DNA of 64,000 nt from Hyphomonas sp. TMED17 (GTDB taxonomy: Bacteria > Pseudomonadota > Alphaproteobacteria > Caulobacterales > Hyphomonadaceae), in the NCBI GenBank assembly GCA_002172915.1, contig NHBW01000006.1, forward strand, positions 345,572-409,571, in the 5' to 3' direction. A model generated the notes under the pieces. That model was not told where the DNA came from. It made no database searches and was given only the letters and a program-made list of their open reading frames with translations. Position numbers and translations under genes: made by a program. Positions 1 to 9,102 of this stretch are shown here, piece after piece; position 1 is the first letter of the stretch, and the number at the start of each line of letters is the position of its first letter.

Positions 1-453
1 GGTGACACCTCCTACTGGATCCGCCAGACAGTACCGTTTGCCGGCGGCGGGCGAGCTATCGCCTTAAGCGGGCGCAATGGGATTCTCAACAGCCTGCGCT
101 CGTCAAAAGAGCAGGGGCAGTCGAATTTCAACAATCCGGGGACGATCCTGCTTGGACTTGGGGCCGACTTTGACCTCACACCGGAAACACGCGTCTCATT
201 CAACGCCAATCATATCCGGTTTGACCAGACCGCAGTCGTTGAAGCCCTTCGCATGCAAGGCGACATCGGCTCCGAAATCGGGAATGATTTGTCGATATCG
301 GCAACTTACAGACCGGCCTTTACGCAAAATATCGTTTTCCGAGCATCCGCCGCGAGCCTCGAGCTCGGTGACGGATTCAAAGACCTCTTCACTGCCAAGG
401 ACCAAAGGGACCGACATTATTCGGTGCTTCTGAACCTTGTTCTCACCTATTAG
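1..453 (+). CDS. Outer-membrane beta-barrel protein, C-terminal part (5' end outside window)
   Basis: The reading frame is open from base 1 to a TAG at 451-453, giving about 150 residues with no start in view. The sequence alternates polar and hydrophobic residues in short strands, for example TRVSFNANHIRF, NDLSISATYRP and HYSVLLNLVLTY. It ends on an aromatic residue (LVLTY), the usual C-terminal signature of an outer-membrane beta-barrel recognised by the BAM machinery. The stop lies 11 bases before the start of a large decaheme cytochrome, so the two are very probably one operon. By analogy with MtrB/PioB-type porins paired with multiheme cytochromes, it may be the pore that holds or docks the cytochrome. 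That role is inferred from position and topology; the visible part is too short to assign a family. Confidence 0.72.
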   Translation, partial: GDTSYWIRQTVPFAGGGRAIALSGRNGILNSLRSSKEQGQSNFNNPGTILLGLGADFDLTPETRVSFNANHIRFDQTAVVEALRMQGDIGSEIGNDLSISATYRPAFTQNIVFRASAASLELGDGFKDLFTAKDQRDRHYSVLLNLVLTY

Positions 454-464
454 GACCTATCAAG

Positions 465-3400
465 ATGCAAGCGCACAAAAAACCCGCCAAGAAAGGCTAT
501 ATGCGCAGTCTGAATGCGTTGAAGCTCGGTCTTTCGCTTGCGCTGGCGGTATGTCTCAGCCCGGTGAGCTACGGTGCCGGTGAAGAAACGCCGCAGGACA
601 TCACATATGCGTTCACGCCCGATGCCCCGGCATCACAGTCACAAGCCTCTGCCGACCTCAAATCCGATGGTTGCATTAGCTGCCATACCGTCACGGATTC
701 GGCGACCATGCACAATGTCCCTGGCGTTGTGCTGGGCTGTACCGATTGCCATGGTGGCGATGCCGGCGTCTTTCTGACCGAAGATTACGACCGCTATAGT
801 GACGAATACGCAGCCGTACGCGACAGCGCCCACGTTCTGCCGACCTATCCAGTCGCCTGGCACGCACCGCATTCGGCGAACCCGGAACGTTCTTACACAT
901 TGCTGAACCGCGAAGCGCCCGAATTTATTCGCTTTGTAAACCCGTCTGACTATCGCATTGCAAGAGAGGCCTGCGGATCCTGTCACCTCGACAGCATTGT
1001 CGCCGCGGAGCGCTCTTTGATGGCGACGGGAGCTATGCTCTGGGGCGGGGCGGCCTATAATAATGGCATTCTGCCATTCAAAAAATACATCATTGGCGAG
1101 GCCTATACCCGCGATGGCGAGCCAGCCGTGCTGACATCACCAATGGGCGAATTAGGTGAACTGACCCCCGAACAGCTTGCACGTGGTATCATTCCGAAAC
1201 TACTGCCAATGCCGGCTTGGAACGTCATTCCGCCAGCCGACGTCTTCCGCGTATTCGAACGCGGCGGCCGCAATATCATCACTCAGTTCCCGGAAATCGG
1301 CCTGCCGAATTCGCTCGGCCAGTTGCAGAGAATCGAAGAGCCGGGCCGGCCCGATATCCGTCAGTCCAACCGGGGGCCAGGCACCGGCCTGCGGGTGGCA
1401 ATCCCGGTTCTCAACATTCACAAAACCCGTTTGAATGATCCGTTCACTTGGTTCTTTGGTACAAATGACCAGCCAGGCGATTACCGGACATCCGGTTGCG
1501 GCTCCTGTCACATTGTCTACGCCAATGACCGCGAGCCCCGTCACAGCTCGATCTGGGCCGAATATGGCCGTGATGGCGAGACCGCAACGGTTGACCCGAC
1601 CATCCCGCGCGGCGAGCCCGGACATCCGATCCGGCACGAATTCACCCGCTCGATCCCGACCTCACAATGCATGATCTGCCACATGCACCAGCCGAACATG
1701 TTCCTGAACTCCTATCTCGGCTACACAATGTGGGATTATGAATCCGATGCGCCTTCAATGTGGCCGGAAGAGCAAAGATATCCTTCCATCGAAGAGGCCT
1801 GGAAAATCCTGAAGCGAAATCCTGAAGGTGCGGCGGTTCGCGGGCTTTGGGGTGATCTCGACTTCCTGCGTAATGTTTACGACCTGAATGAAGACCTCAA
1901 CGACACCCAGTTCGCCGATTATCATGGCCATGGCTGGAATTTCAGAGCGATCTTCAAGCGCGATAGAGATGGTAATTTGCTGGATGCCGACGGTGAAATT
2001 GTCGATAATGACGATCCTGAAAAATGGCGCCGCGAAGGCGAAGAACAATTTGTCGAAATCGGCACCAATCCTGGTAAAGCCGTTCACCTAATGTCGATCC
2101 ATGCCGAGAAAGGCATGCAATGTGCAGACTGCCACTTCGAGCAGGACAGTCACGGCAATGGGTTCATTCATGGCGAAGTGGCCAGCGCGGTTGAAATACG
2201 CTGCCGGGATTGCCACGGCTCGGCCTCCGAGTATCCAACTCTGTTTACGAGTGGCCCGGCGGCAAGACCCGGCGGGAAAGACCTCGGTTTGCTGCGGAAT
2301 CCAGACGGCCAGCTCCGGTTCGAATGGGTTCAGCGCGAAGGCCGTCGCGTTCTGATCCAGCGCTCGATCATGGATCCCGAACTTGAATGGGAAATGTCGC
2401 TTGTCAAAGATAGCGTCGACACCGACCACCCGCATTATAATGAGCGGGCCGCGCGATCGAAACTGATGGGCCGCGCCGGCACATCGGAAGATGGTCTGGT
2501 CTGGGGCGAAGGGCTCGAACAAGCCGACCTCGCGCACAATGATGACGAAATGGAATGCTATACCTGCCACTTATCCTGGACGACATCATGTGGCGGGTGC
2601 CATTTGCCGATCGAAGCCAACTGGAAGTCAGAGTCCCACCATTATGAAGGCGGCGAAACGCGTAACTTCGCAACATACAACCCGCAAGTTGCACGTGACC
2701 AGATGTTCCAACTTGGCGTTCACCAGAATACCAAGGGCAATACAATTGCACCGGTCCGGTCAACCTCCGCACTTGTTCTGACCTCGACGAATCTGAACAG
2801 AGAAAGATTGTATGTCCAGCAGCCGCCTGTCTCTTCTATCGGCTTCTCGTCTCAGGCTTTCGCCCCTCACTTCCCGCACACGGTACGAAAGTCGGAGACA
2901 AAGACGTGTACCGACTGCCACCTCTCTTCAGAGGGCGATAATAATGCGATCATGGCTCAGCTCATGCTGCTTGGAACTAATTTCGTGAACTTTGTCGGCA
3001 TGCACACTTACGTCGGGCTTGAAGGCGGCTTTGAAGCCGTTCGCGTGACCGAGTTTGACGAGCCGCAGGCCGTTTTCGGTTCCTATCTGCATCGCTACGC
3101 CTATCCCGACTATTACGAAGCACATGTCGAGCAGAATGGCCGTGAGCTTATCAACTGGACCCGGGGACGGATCTTTGACACCGAAAACGGTTTCTCAGGC
3201 GAAACCGGCGCGCTGGAAGAGATCGCCAATGTTACTCAGAGAGGACGCGGTGATACAAATTGTCTGCAAGCCAGAGGGGAATATCTCTACGTTGCAGAGG
3301 GACATGGCGGCTTCCGGGTCTACGATATTGCTTCGGTCTCCAATAAAGGTCTCTCGGAGCGGATCATAACTGCGCCCTTCTCGCCACTGGGGCATGACAC

Positions 3401-4397
3401 ACACGTCCGGTCGCGTGATGCTTCCTGTGTGGCGCTGGCAACCAACCAGCCTATCGATCCGCTTCGCAATACGCCGGAAATGCGCGAGGCCAATGACGAA
3501 CAGGCCTTCCACCCAATCTATAGCTATGCTGTCGTCACCGATCGTCAGGAAGGCCTGATCCTCGTCGACATTAATACAATGGGAGATGGCGAACCGAGAA
3601 ACAACTTCCTCAGACGCGCCGTAACGTGGAATGAAAATGGCGTCCTCGACGGCGCACGCCACATCACACTGGCGGGCCATATTGCCTATATCACAACCGA
3701 TGCAGGCCTGGCTGTTATCGATCTGGACGATCCGCTGCAGCCGGTACATGCAGCCACCATCCCGCTAGTTGATGCACGGGCCAGCGCCCTGCAATTCCGA
3801 TATCTGTTTGTAACCGATGCGACCGGGCTAAATGTGATAGATGTCACGTCAATGCTCGAGCCCAAACTTGTCGAAGGCGCGCATGTCGAGATTGCCGATG
3901 CACAAAAACTCTATCTGGCACGGACCTATGCCTATGTCGCGGCCAAGGATGAGGGTCTGCTGATAATCGATATCGAACGCCCAGAACAGCCAGCCCTGCA
4001 TCAGCGGGTGACCTTTGACGGACAGCTGAATGACGCCCATGATGTGATCGTTGCGACAACCAATGCATCGCTATTCGCTTATGTTGCCGATGGTGAAAAC
4101 GGGATGAAGGTCCTGCAACTTACCAGCCCGTCCTCGCAACCGAATTTCTACGGATATTCACCCGAGCCGAGACCGGAATTGATCGCCTGGCGTCAAACCA
4201 AGTGGCCAGCCCTGTCGCTGTCAAAAGGTCTCGATCGCGACCGGGCGGTTGATGAAACGGGGCATCAGATGGCCGTTCTGGGAAGGTTCGGATCACGACC
4301 GTTCAACCGGTCGGAAATGGAGAACTTCCTGCGCGGTGAAGATGGCGAGCTGTTTACCGTGTCCGACGAACCCGATAATTCGCTACGGCGGGACTAG
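465..4397 (+). CDS. Decaheme c-type cytochrome fused to a C-terminal LVIVD-type beta-propeller
   Basis: This is a 1310-residue exported protein. A basic N-terminus and hydrophobic segment (about residues 13-38, ending near VSYGAG) form a signal peptide; a start at 501 (Met13, behind GAAAGG) is also possible. Ten CXXCH heme motifs lie at about residues 70, 92, 170, 345, 402, 553, 580, 698, 709 and 815, so the N-terminal two thirds should bind ten c-type hemes. From about residue 930 to 1240 there are no hemes but repeated units such as GLAVIDLDDPLQP, GLNVIDVTSMLEP and GLLIIDIERPEQP, the pattern of LVIVD repeats that build a beta-propeller. It follows a beta-barrel gene by 11 bases. A role in periplasmic or outer-membrane electron transfer is inferred. 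It is much longer than MtrA-type decahemes (about 300-350 residues), and the fusion is the unusual part. Substrate and partner are unknown. Confidence 0.9.
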   Translation: MQAHKKPAKKGYMRSLNALKLGLSLALAVCLSPVSYGAGEETPQDITYAFTPDAPASQSQASADLKSDGCISCHTVTDSATMHNVPGVVLGCTDCHGGDAGVFLTEDYDRYSDEYAAVRDSAHVLPTYPVAWHAPHSANPERSYTLLNREAPEFIRFVNPSDYRIAREACGSCHLDSIVAAERSLMATGAMLWGGAAYNNGILPFKKYIIGEAYTRDGEPAVLTSPMGELGELTPEQLARGIIPKLLPMPAWNVIPPADVFRVFERGGRNIITQFPEIGLPNSLGQLQRIEEPGRPDIRQSNRGPGTGLRVAIPVLNIHKTRLNDPFTWFFGTNDQPGDYRTSGCGSCHIVYANDREPRHSSIWAEYGRDGETATVDPTIPRGEPGHPIRHEFTRSIPTSQCMICHMHQPNMFLNSYLGYTMWDYESDAPSMWPEEQRYPSIEEAWKILKRNPEGAAVRGLWGDLDFLRNVYDLNEDLNDTQFADYHGHGWNFRAIFKRDRDGNLLDADGEIVDNDDPEKWRREGEEQFVEIGTNPGKAVHLMSIHAEKGMQCADCHFEQDSHGNGFIHGEVASAVEIRCRDCHGSASEYPTLFTSGPAARPGGKDLGLLRNPDGQLRFEWVQREGRRVLIQRSIMDPELEWEMSLVKDSVDTDHPHYNERAARSKLMGRAGTSEDGLVWGEGLEQADLAHNDDEMECYTCHLSWTTSCGGCHLPIEANWKSESHHYEGGETRNFATYNPQVARDQMFQLGVHQNTKGNTIAPVRSTSALVLTSTNLNRERLYVQQPPVSSIGFSSQAFAPHFPHTVRKSETKTCTDCHLSSEGDNNAIMAQLMLLGTNFVNFVGMHTYVGLEGGFEAVRVTEFDEPQAVFGSYLHRYAYPDYYEAHVEQNGRELINWTRGRIFDTENGFSGETGALEEIANVTQRGRGDTNCLQARGEYLYVAEGHGGFRVYDIASVSNKGLSERIITAPFSPLGHDTHVRSRDASCVALATNQPIDPLRNTPEMREANDEQAFHPIYSYAVVTDRQEGLILVDINTMGDGEPRNNFLRRAVTWNENGVLDGARHITLAGHIAYITTDAGLAVIDLDDPLQPVHAATIPLVDARASALQFRYLFVTDATGLNVIDVTSMLEPKLVEGAHVEIADAQKLYLARTYAYVAAKDEGLLIIDIERPEQPALHQRVTFDGQLNDAHDVIVATTNASLFAYVADGENGMKVLQLTSPSSQPNFYGYSPEPRPELIAWRQTKWPALSLSKGLDRDRAVDETGHQMAVLGRFGSRPFNRSEMENFLRGEDGELFTVSDEPDNSLRRD

Positions 4398-4400
4398 GGG

Positions 4401-4446
4401 CCGGGCACCAGTCGCCCGGGAAGCCGGCAATGCCGTCGATTGCCGG
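4401..4446. repeat. Two inverted repeats between convergent genes, possible weak terminator
   Basis: Directly after the cytochrome stop are two inverted repeats: CCGGGC at 4401-4406 with GCCCGG at 4414-4419, and CCGGCAAT at 4424-4431 with ATTGCCGG at 4439-4446 (8-bp stem, 7-base loop). Neither is followed by a T-run on either strand, so a classical intrinsic terminator is not shown. They lie in the gap between two convergent genes, where a bidirectional terminator would be expected. Confidence 0.35.
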
Positions 4447-4574
4447 TGTCTGTCGGTGTCTGGTCCGAAACATTCCGATGTCAGGTCAGGCTGCAAGCTG
4501 ACAATGAATTGGGACCGTCTCGTCAGCGATCATATCTGTGATTACACGATTTGGACCGCGCCAGCGCTAGTGGT

Positions 4575-5414
4575 CTAGTGATCCATCGCCCCGGAAATAG
4601 TGTGCTGCATGAAGGGTTCGAATTTCACCAGCGTATTATTATGATCGGTTCGCATATGATGAGTCATCAAATATGAACCGTTCCAGATATGCAGCGCAAA
4701 GGCTGGCGACTCGTTCACAACCAGCGGACGATTATCGGGATTGTCAGCATCTATGGCGGTCAAATTGACGGCCAGCTGCGGTGCGGTCGATGAACAAACC
4801 GCGACCGGCACATCATTCCACATCGCATCGACTGAACGGTGTACATGGCCACAAATCAATTTCTTGACCTGTTTGTGCGGCGCGACCGCTGCCGATAAGC
4901 GCGTTTCCCAGCCATTTCCATTACTGACAGGCATCCAGGATATACCGGTGAATACGGGCGAGTGATGAATGGCAAGAATAGTCGGCGTGTCTGGCCGGGC
5001 CGCGAGCTGGCGCTCGAGCCAGTCCGCCTGATCAGCACCAAACGCGCCACCATGCAGCCCCGGTCCGTGGGAATCTAGCAGCACAAGCCGTAAATCATCA
5101 AATTCGAGAACCGACGAAACAAAGTCATTGCCGTCATCCGGGATATTTAATGCCGCACGCATCGGTTCGCGTTGATCATGATTTCCGATCATCCAGTGAA
5201 TTGGAATATCGCAGTCAGCAAACAGTTCCAGCAGGCGCTCATATTGCTCCGGATAACCATCATTTGTGAGATCACCGGTTGCTAGAATTAAATCCGGCCG
5301 AGGCTTCAACGCCTTGATAGCGTCCAGCGTCTCGGTCAGTCGCTGGTCATTTTGCGGATCGCCCGGCTTTGCAGGAAAACCTATATGCAAGTCTGTAATC
5401 TGAGCGATAATCAA
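4575..5414 (-). CDS. Calcineurin-like metallophosphoesterase (class III cyclic-nucleotide phosphodiesterase type)
   Basis: A 279-residue cytoplasmic metallophosphoesterase. All motifs of the CpdA/Rv0805 class are visible: D8-x-H10 in ITDLHIG, GD at 47-48 (ATGDLTNDG), GNHD at 77-80, an HHSP motif, and GHVH near residue 190. These coordinate the di-metal centre that hydrolyses phosphodiester bonds, in this family often cyclic nucleotides. The length matches CpdA-like enzymes, and the start is the first ATG of the frame. It stands alone on the minus strand, convergent with the cytochrome gene and about 200 bases from galK. The real substrate (cAMP, another cyclic nucleotide or a phospholipid head group) cannot be told from sequence, so no gene symbol is given. 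Confidence 0.88.
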   Translation of the reverse strand: MIIAQITDLHIGFPAKPGDPQNDQRLTETLDAIKALKPRPDLILATGDLTNDGYPEQYERLLELFADCDIPIHWMIGNHDQREPMRAALNIPDDGNDFVSSVLEFDDLRLVLLDSHGPGLHGGAFGADQADWLERQLAARPDTPTILAIHHSPVFTGISWMPVSNGNGWETRLSAAVAPHKQVKKLICGHVHRSVDAMWNDVPVAVCSSTAPQLAVNLTAIDADNPDNRPLVVNESPAFALHIWNGSYLMTHHMRTDHNNTLVKFEPFMQHTISGAMDH

Positions 5415-5620
5415 GTGAGCGTCCTAACAAAACCAACAAACACGATAACAGCAACGATATCCATCGGCGCTCAATCTTCAACTTATCCTTGCAATATGAT
5501 TAGGTCATCCCTTTTTTTCAATCGATTTGCCGACTTTCCGTTTCCCGTTGCAATATTACAGGCCCGTGCACCACCAGACACGATCCAGACAGGTCTGATT
5601 TTTCTTTTCCGCGCCAAATA

Positions 5621-6652
5621 TCAGGCGATAAGTTTAACATCAGGATGCCGGCGAACCATGGCATCGGCCCATTGTGCCGCCTGCTTGCTCTCAACAAGCG
5701 CGACGAAACATCCACCAAACCCGGCCCCGGTAATCCGTGCACCGGCAGCCCCCAGCGCAAGAGCAACGCGAACTATCTCGTCGATACGCGGCACTGATAC
5801 TTGCATGTCTGCCTGCAGGGAGAGATGGCTATCAGTCATTAACTGCCCGAACAGGGCAAAGTCTGACGCAATAAGCGCGTCGACTGCCTGTCGGGAACGG
5901 TCGGCCTCGGTAATGACGTGCCGGGCGCGACGGGCGAGGCTGGCATCAAGACCGGAAATGTCGTCCAGCCTCGCATCGCAAAGATAGTCGACACCGAGAT
6001 TATCGGCCGCGGCCATGCATTCCTCACGACGGGTTTTATAGCGACCGTCGGATAAAGCCCGACTGACGCCGGAGTGCAGGACCAGAAAACGCCAGTCGTC
6101 CGGGATATTGTGGCTTTGATATTGCCGGGTCCGGGTATCGAGCGCCAGTGCGGCGCCCGGTTCACCCGCCGCAACCGCGACCTGATCCAAAATACCGCAT
6201 GGAACACCAATATAATCATTCTCAATTGCCTGAGCCGCCAATGCGATCGTCAGGGGCGCGACATGTTTCATGTCTGAAGCGGCTGTTTTCAGCGTCGCAA
6301 CAATCGTGGCGGCGGACGATGACAGTCCGGCTCCGACCGGGATCGAACTCGCAATCGAAACGGTCTGTCCGCCCGAAATCCAGCCCTTTGCGCGGGCGTA
6401 TTGCAAAGCCCCCCGCACATAGTCTGACCAGTGCCCGGCGGCTGGATCCTCTAGACCAAAGTCTCCGACCTCCTCAAACTGTTCCGATATAATGCGGTCC
6501 TGGCCAAGATTATTCGCCTGTCGTTGCAGATCAATTGCAACCGGTAACGGCATCGGCAGCACCAGTCCGCCATTAAAGTCGATCCATTCGCCAATCAGAT
6601 TGACCCGGCCGGGAACTGTCGCCCGATATATACCCGCTGCGGCTGTTGGCAT
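5621..6652 (-). CDS. galK: Galactokinase (GHMP kinase family)
   Basis: A 343-residue GHMP kinase that should phosphorylate galactose to galactose-1-phosphate with ATP (Leloir pathway). The three GHMP motifs are present: GRVNLIGEWIDFNGG at residues 15-29, PVGAGLSSSAA at 105-115 for the phosphate loop, and GAGFGG near residue 310. The catalytic Asp lies in GILDQ (D156), and the sugar-contact Tyr is in RYKTRREEC (Y205). The sugar-binding signature, normally GEHTDYNGG, reads GEWIDFNGG here: the conserved His is Trp23, while Glu22 and Asp25 are kept. It follows galT with a one-base TAATG overlap, so the pair is translationally coupled. Slightly shorter than E. coli GalK (about 380). Another sugar substrate is possible. 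Confidence 0.88.
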   Translation of the reverse strand: MPTAAAGIYRATVPGRVNLIGEWIDFNGGLVLPMPLPVAIDLQRQANNLGQDRIISEQFEEVGDFGLEDPAAGHWSDYVRGALQYARAKGWISGGQTVSIASSIPVGAGLSSSAATIVATLKTAASDMKHVAPLTIALAAQAIENDYIGVPCGILDQVAVAAGEPGAALALDTRTRQYQSHNIPDDWRFLVLHSGVSRALSDGRYKTRREECMAAADNLGVDYLCDARLDDISGLDASLARRARHVITEADRSRQAVDALIASDFALFGQLMTDSHLSLQADMQVSVPRIDEIVRVALALGAAGARITGAGFGGCFVALVESKQAAQWADAMVRRHPDVKLIA

Positions 6653-7731
6653 TACAGACTCCGTAGTTTTTGGGCAGCGACCTCGGGCACAACGTCAACG
6701 GTAAAAACACCTGTAAACTGCTCTACGCTGGCGAGGTATTTTAGCCGGTCGGTATCACGAAGTACTGGATAGAATTGCACTGTGAATTGGAAATCTGCAT
6801 CATCAATCTGCGGAGCCACTTGAAAGCTCATCATGTATGGCATCGGCTGGCCAAACAGGCTGTCCAGCCGTCTCGGGATTTCGCCCAGCAATCGTGCCAG
6901 AGATTCCAGCCCGGCCCGGTCAAGCGCCCAAGGCCCGGCACATGATGTCCGCGGCATTAGCCAGGTCTCATAGGGAAAGCGGCTGAATGGCGGCGCAAAC
7001 GCAACCCAGTCTTCATCCGATGCGATATCGAACTGGCCACCCCAGCTGCGATGCGCACCTATTAGGTCATAGCCCTGCGAAAACGCCGCTTGTGCTCGGG
7101 CCTGCGGCTCCGGCAATTGATCAAAAGCGTAGATCTGGCCGTGCGGGTGAGGCAATGTAACACCAACTTGCTGACCGCGATTTTCAAATGCCAGCACATA
7201 GGCAACACCAGATGCGTACAAATCACGGTATCGATCGCACAGCGCCTCCAGCAGCAGCAGACGACGATCCTGACCGATACTGGTCAGATTGCCTTCATCT
7301 TCGCTGGAGTACACCACGACCTCACATCGTCCAGTAGCTGGTTTCGTCGCCCATGGAGACAATTCGCCGGCAACAGTAGCCGATGTCAGGCTGGAAAATT
7401 TGTTTTCAAAAATAGCGACTTCGAAGGCCTCAAATGGAATCTCCGTTGCGCCGCGAGTAGCTGACGCTGGCGCCAGCGGATCGCTAGACGCTCCGGGCTG
7501 GAAAGTACGGCTCTGACGGTGCGGCGCATATATCGCCCAGCTCTGGCGCAGCGGATCATAGCGGATCTCGCTGGTTTCGGCGGCATCACGTAATAATTCT
7601 CGGCCCGGCAGCCCTGAATGGGGCTGGTAACCATAAAGCGACAGCAGACGGCCATCCGCCTTCCTGTGATCACGACGATAGAAATCGCGCGCGCATCCCT
7701 TCAGCAATACAGATGAATTTGTCTTAGCCAT
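6652..7731 (-). CDS. galT: Galactose-1-phosphate uridylyltransferase
   Basis: A 359-residue enzyme that exchanges UMP between UDP-glucose and galactose-1-phosphate. The catalytic motif is clear: GVTLPHPHGQIYA, with the nucleophilic His of HPHGQ, preceded by FENRGQQVG as in other GalT proteins. The C-terminal HIT-like half (PYETWLMP, MPYMMSFQ, FQFTVQFYPVLR) also fits. At the position where many homologues have a CPLCP structural zinc motif the sequence is SSDPLAPAS, so both zinc cysteines are absent. It is the first gene of a two-gene operon with galK (one-base overlap). The start at 7731 leaves an N-terminus of normal length. No galE or galM gene lies nearby. Confidence 0.9.
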   Translation of the reverse strand: MAKTNSSVLLKGCARDFYRRDHRKADGRLLSLYGYQPHSGLPGRELLRDAAETSEIRYDPLRQSWAIYAPHRQSRTFQPGASSDPLAPASATRGATEIPFEAFEVAIFENKFSSLTSATVAGELSPWATKPATGRCEVVVYSSEDEGNLTSIGQDRRLLLLEALCDRYRDLYASGVAYVLAFENRGQQVGVTLPHPHGQIYAFDQLPEPQARAQAAFSQGYDLIGAHRSWGGQFDIASDEDWVAFAPPFSRFPYETWLMPRTSCAGPWALDRAGLESLARLLGEIPRRLDSLFGQPMPYMMSFQVAPQIDDADFQFTVQFYPVLRDTDRLKYLASVEQFTGVFTVDVVPEVAAQKLRSL

Positions 7732-8271
7732 GGAAACCGCACGCCCTTTTTACTGACGCCATATAAACATTATTGCCGGACAGGAAAGGCCGGAAGCACT
7801 GTGCCGCCCGACAAATGAAAAGCGGGTCGGGCAGCAGTGGCATCCCGATAGCACAAGAGCAGCGGCACAGCGTCGATCGCTCAGCTTCGTCCATTTGTGC
7901 GCTTAACATGACAATTGATTGTTTTGACGCATAGCAACAGGCGACAGCGTCAGGGCGCGTTGGACATGCCTTACAGAGCTGGCTTGACGAAATCCTGCCG
8001 GCTTGGGCAGGGCGGGTAATGCTACACTTGAAGTCTCGCCCGACGGCGATCGTCAATTCGCTTGTGACTTAATGCAACGCCAACAGGCCAATCGCATCGG
8101 GCGAAATTATGACCGGCCCGGCCAAGTCATAATCACTACTCATCTGGAATGGCCGCGGGCGCTAAAATTGTCTTTGCTAGGCCGCAGGACTGGACAAATT
8201 CGGCTACACTTACCAGTTTGCAGTCCAAGTATCAGCCCAATTTCCAAGCGCGCATAATGGAGCAATTCTGC
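7732..8271. other. Intergenic region between divergent galT and SDR genes
   Basis: About 540 bases with no credible gene. Short frames on both strands (for example 7724-8056 on the minus strand) lack recognisable protein features and normal ribosome sites. The region must hold the galTK promoter and the promoter of the downstream dehydrogenase. I found no tRNA, riboswitch or clear repeat, and no confident -35/-10 pair. Confidence 0.5.
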
Positions 8272-9102
8272 ATGACCGAGTTCAAAAACAAGACGGCCTT
8301 TATTACTGGTGGCGCATCGGGCATCGGCCTGGAAATTGCCCGAAGTCTCGCGCTAAGAGGCACGAACATCATGCTCGCGGATATTAATGAAAGCGAACTC
8401 GCAAATGCGAAAAGCGATCTCGCCAAGACCGGACGGCAAATCGAGACTGTCGTTTGCGATGTCGCAGATGAGGCCGCCGTCCGGGCCGCCGCAGCCGCCA
8501 CCGAAGCAGCCTTTGGCAATGTTCACTTTCTAGTTAACAATGCTGGCGTAGCTATTGGCGGCCAGGCCGGGTCAGTAAATCTCGATGACTGGCGCTGGAT
8601 TGTTGATATCAATCTAATGGGTGTGGCTTATGGCGTCGAAATCTTCACGCCACTTATCAAAGCGTCAGGCGGTGGTCATATTGTTAATGTCGCCTCAATG
8701 GCCGGCCATTGGGCGAGCCCGGGCATGAGCCCCTATAATGCGACAAAGTTTGCAGTGGTCGGATATTCGGAAGGCATTCGCCACGAGCTGGCGCCCCACA
8801 AAATCGGCGTCAGCATTCTATGTCCTGCCTGGGTGAAGACCGATATCCACCGCAGCGCCTTTGGCCGACCGTCAGGCGGGGCCGACGAATCCGATCCGCA
8901 ATTCGAAACCATGAGCAAAGTTATCGACTCGGGTCTTGATCCCAAACTGGTTGCCGAATGGACGGCTGATTCCATCGCCGCCAATCGTCTTTACATTTTC
9001 ACCCATCCCGAAATGCGTGTCGCGATCGATGGACGACGGGATCTTATTCAAGCCGATTACGAAGCCTGCGACGCACACTTCACGGCTGCAAGCGATACTT
9101 AA
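8272..9102 (+). CDS. Short-chain dehydrogenase/reductase (SDR)
   Basis: A 276-residue classical SDR that uses NAD(P)H for a carbonyl/alcohol conversion. The cofactor motif TGGASGIG sits at residues 12-19, NNAG near residue 90, and the catalytic Ser and Tyr-x3-Lys occur as VASMAG...YNATK. The start chosen is ATG 8272 (MTEFKNKTAFITGG), because GGAG at 8259-8262 lies 9 bases upstream; the frame runs back to 8149 but that extension is not family-like. The gene stands alone after a 540-base gap. Substrate unknown; sequences like this are found among oxidoreductases of secondary metabolites or lipids. Confidence 0.85.
   Translation: MTEFKNKTAFITGGASGIGLEIARSLALRGTNIMLADINESELANAKSDLAKTGRQIETVVCDVADEAAVRAAAAATEAAFGNVHFLVNNAGVAIGGQAGSVNLDDWRWIVDINLMGVAYGVEIFTPLIKASGGGHIVNVASMAGHWASPGMSPYNATKFAVVGYSEGIRHELAPHKIGVSILCPAWVKTDIHRSAFGRPSGGADESDPQFETMSKVIDSGLDPKLVAEWTADSIAANRLYIFTHPEMRVAIDGRRDLIQADYEACDAHFTAASDT

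Noticed and set aside
3195..3749. 184-codon frame antisense to the cytochrome gene
   Set aside because: Overlaps the LVIVD region of the real gene; no ribosome site or domain seen.
5585..5604. CAGAC/GTCTG hairpin followed by a T-rich stretch on the plus strand
   Set aside because: The loop would be only two bases, and no plus-strand gene ends there.
7724..8056. 110-codon minus-strand frame upstream of galT
   Set aside because: Cys- and Arg-rich without a family match, and overlaps the galT start; probably chance in the intergenic region.
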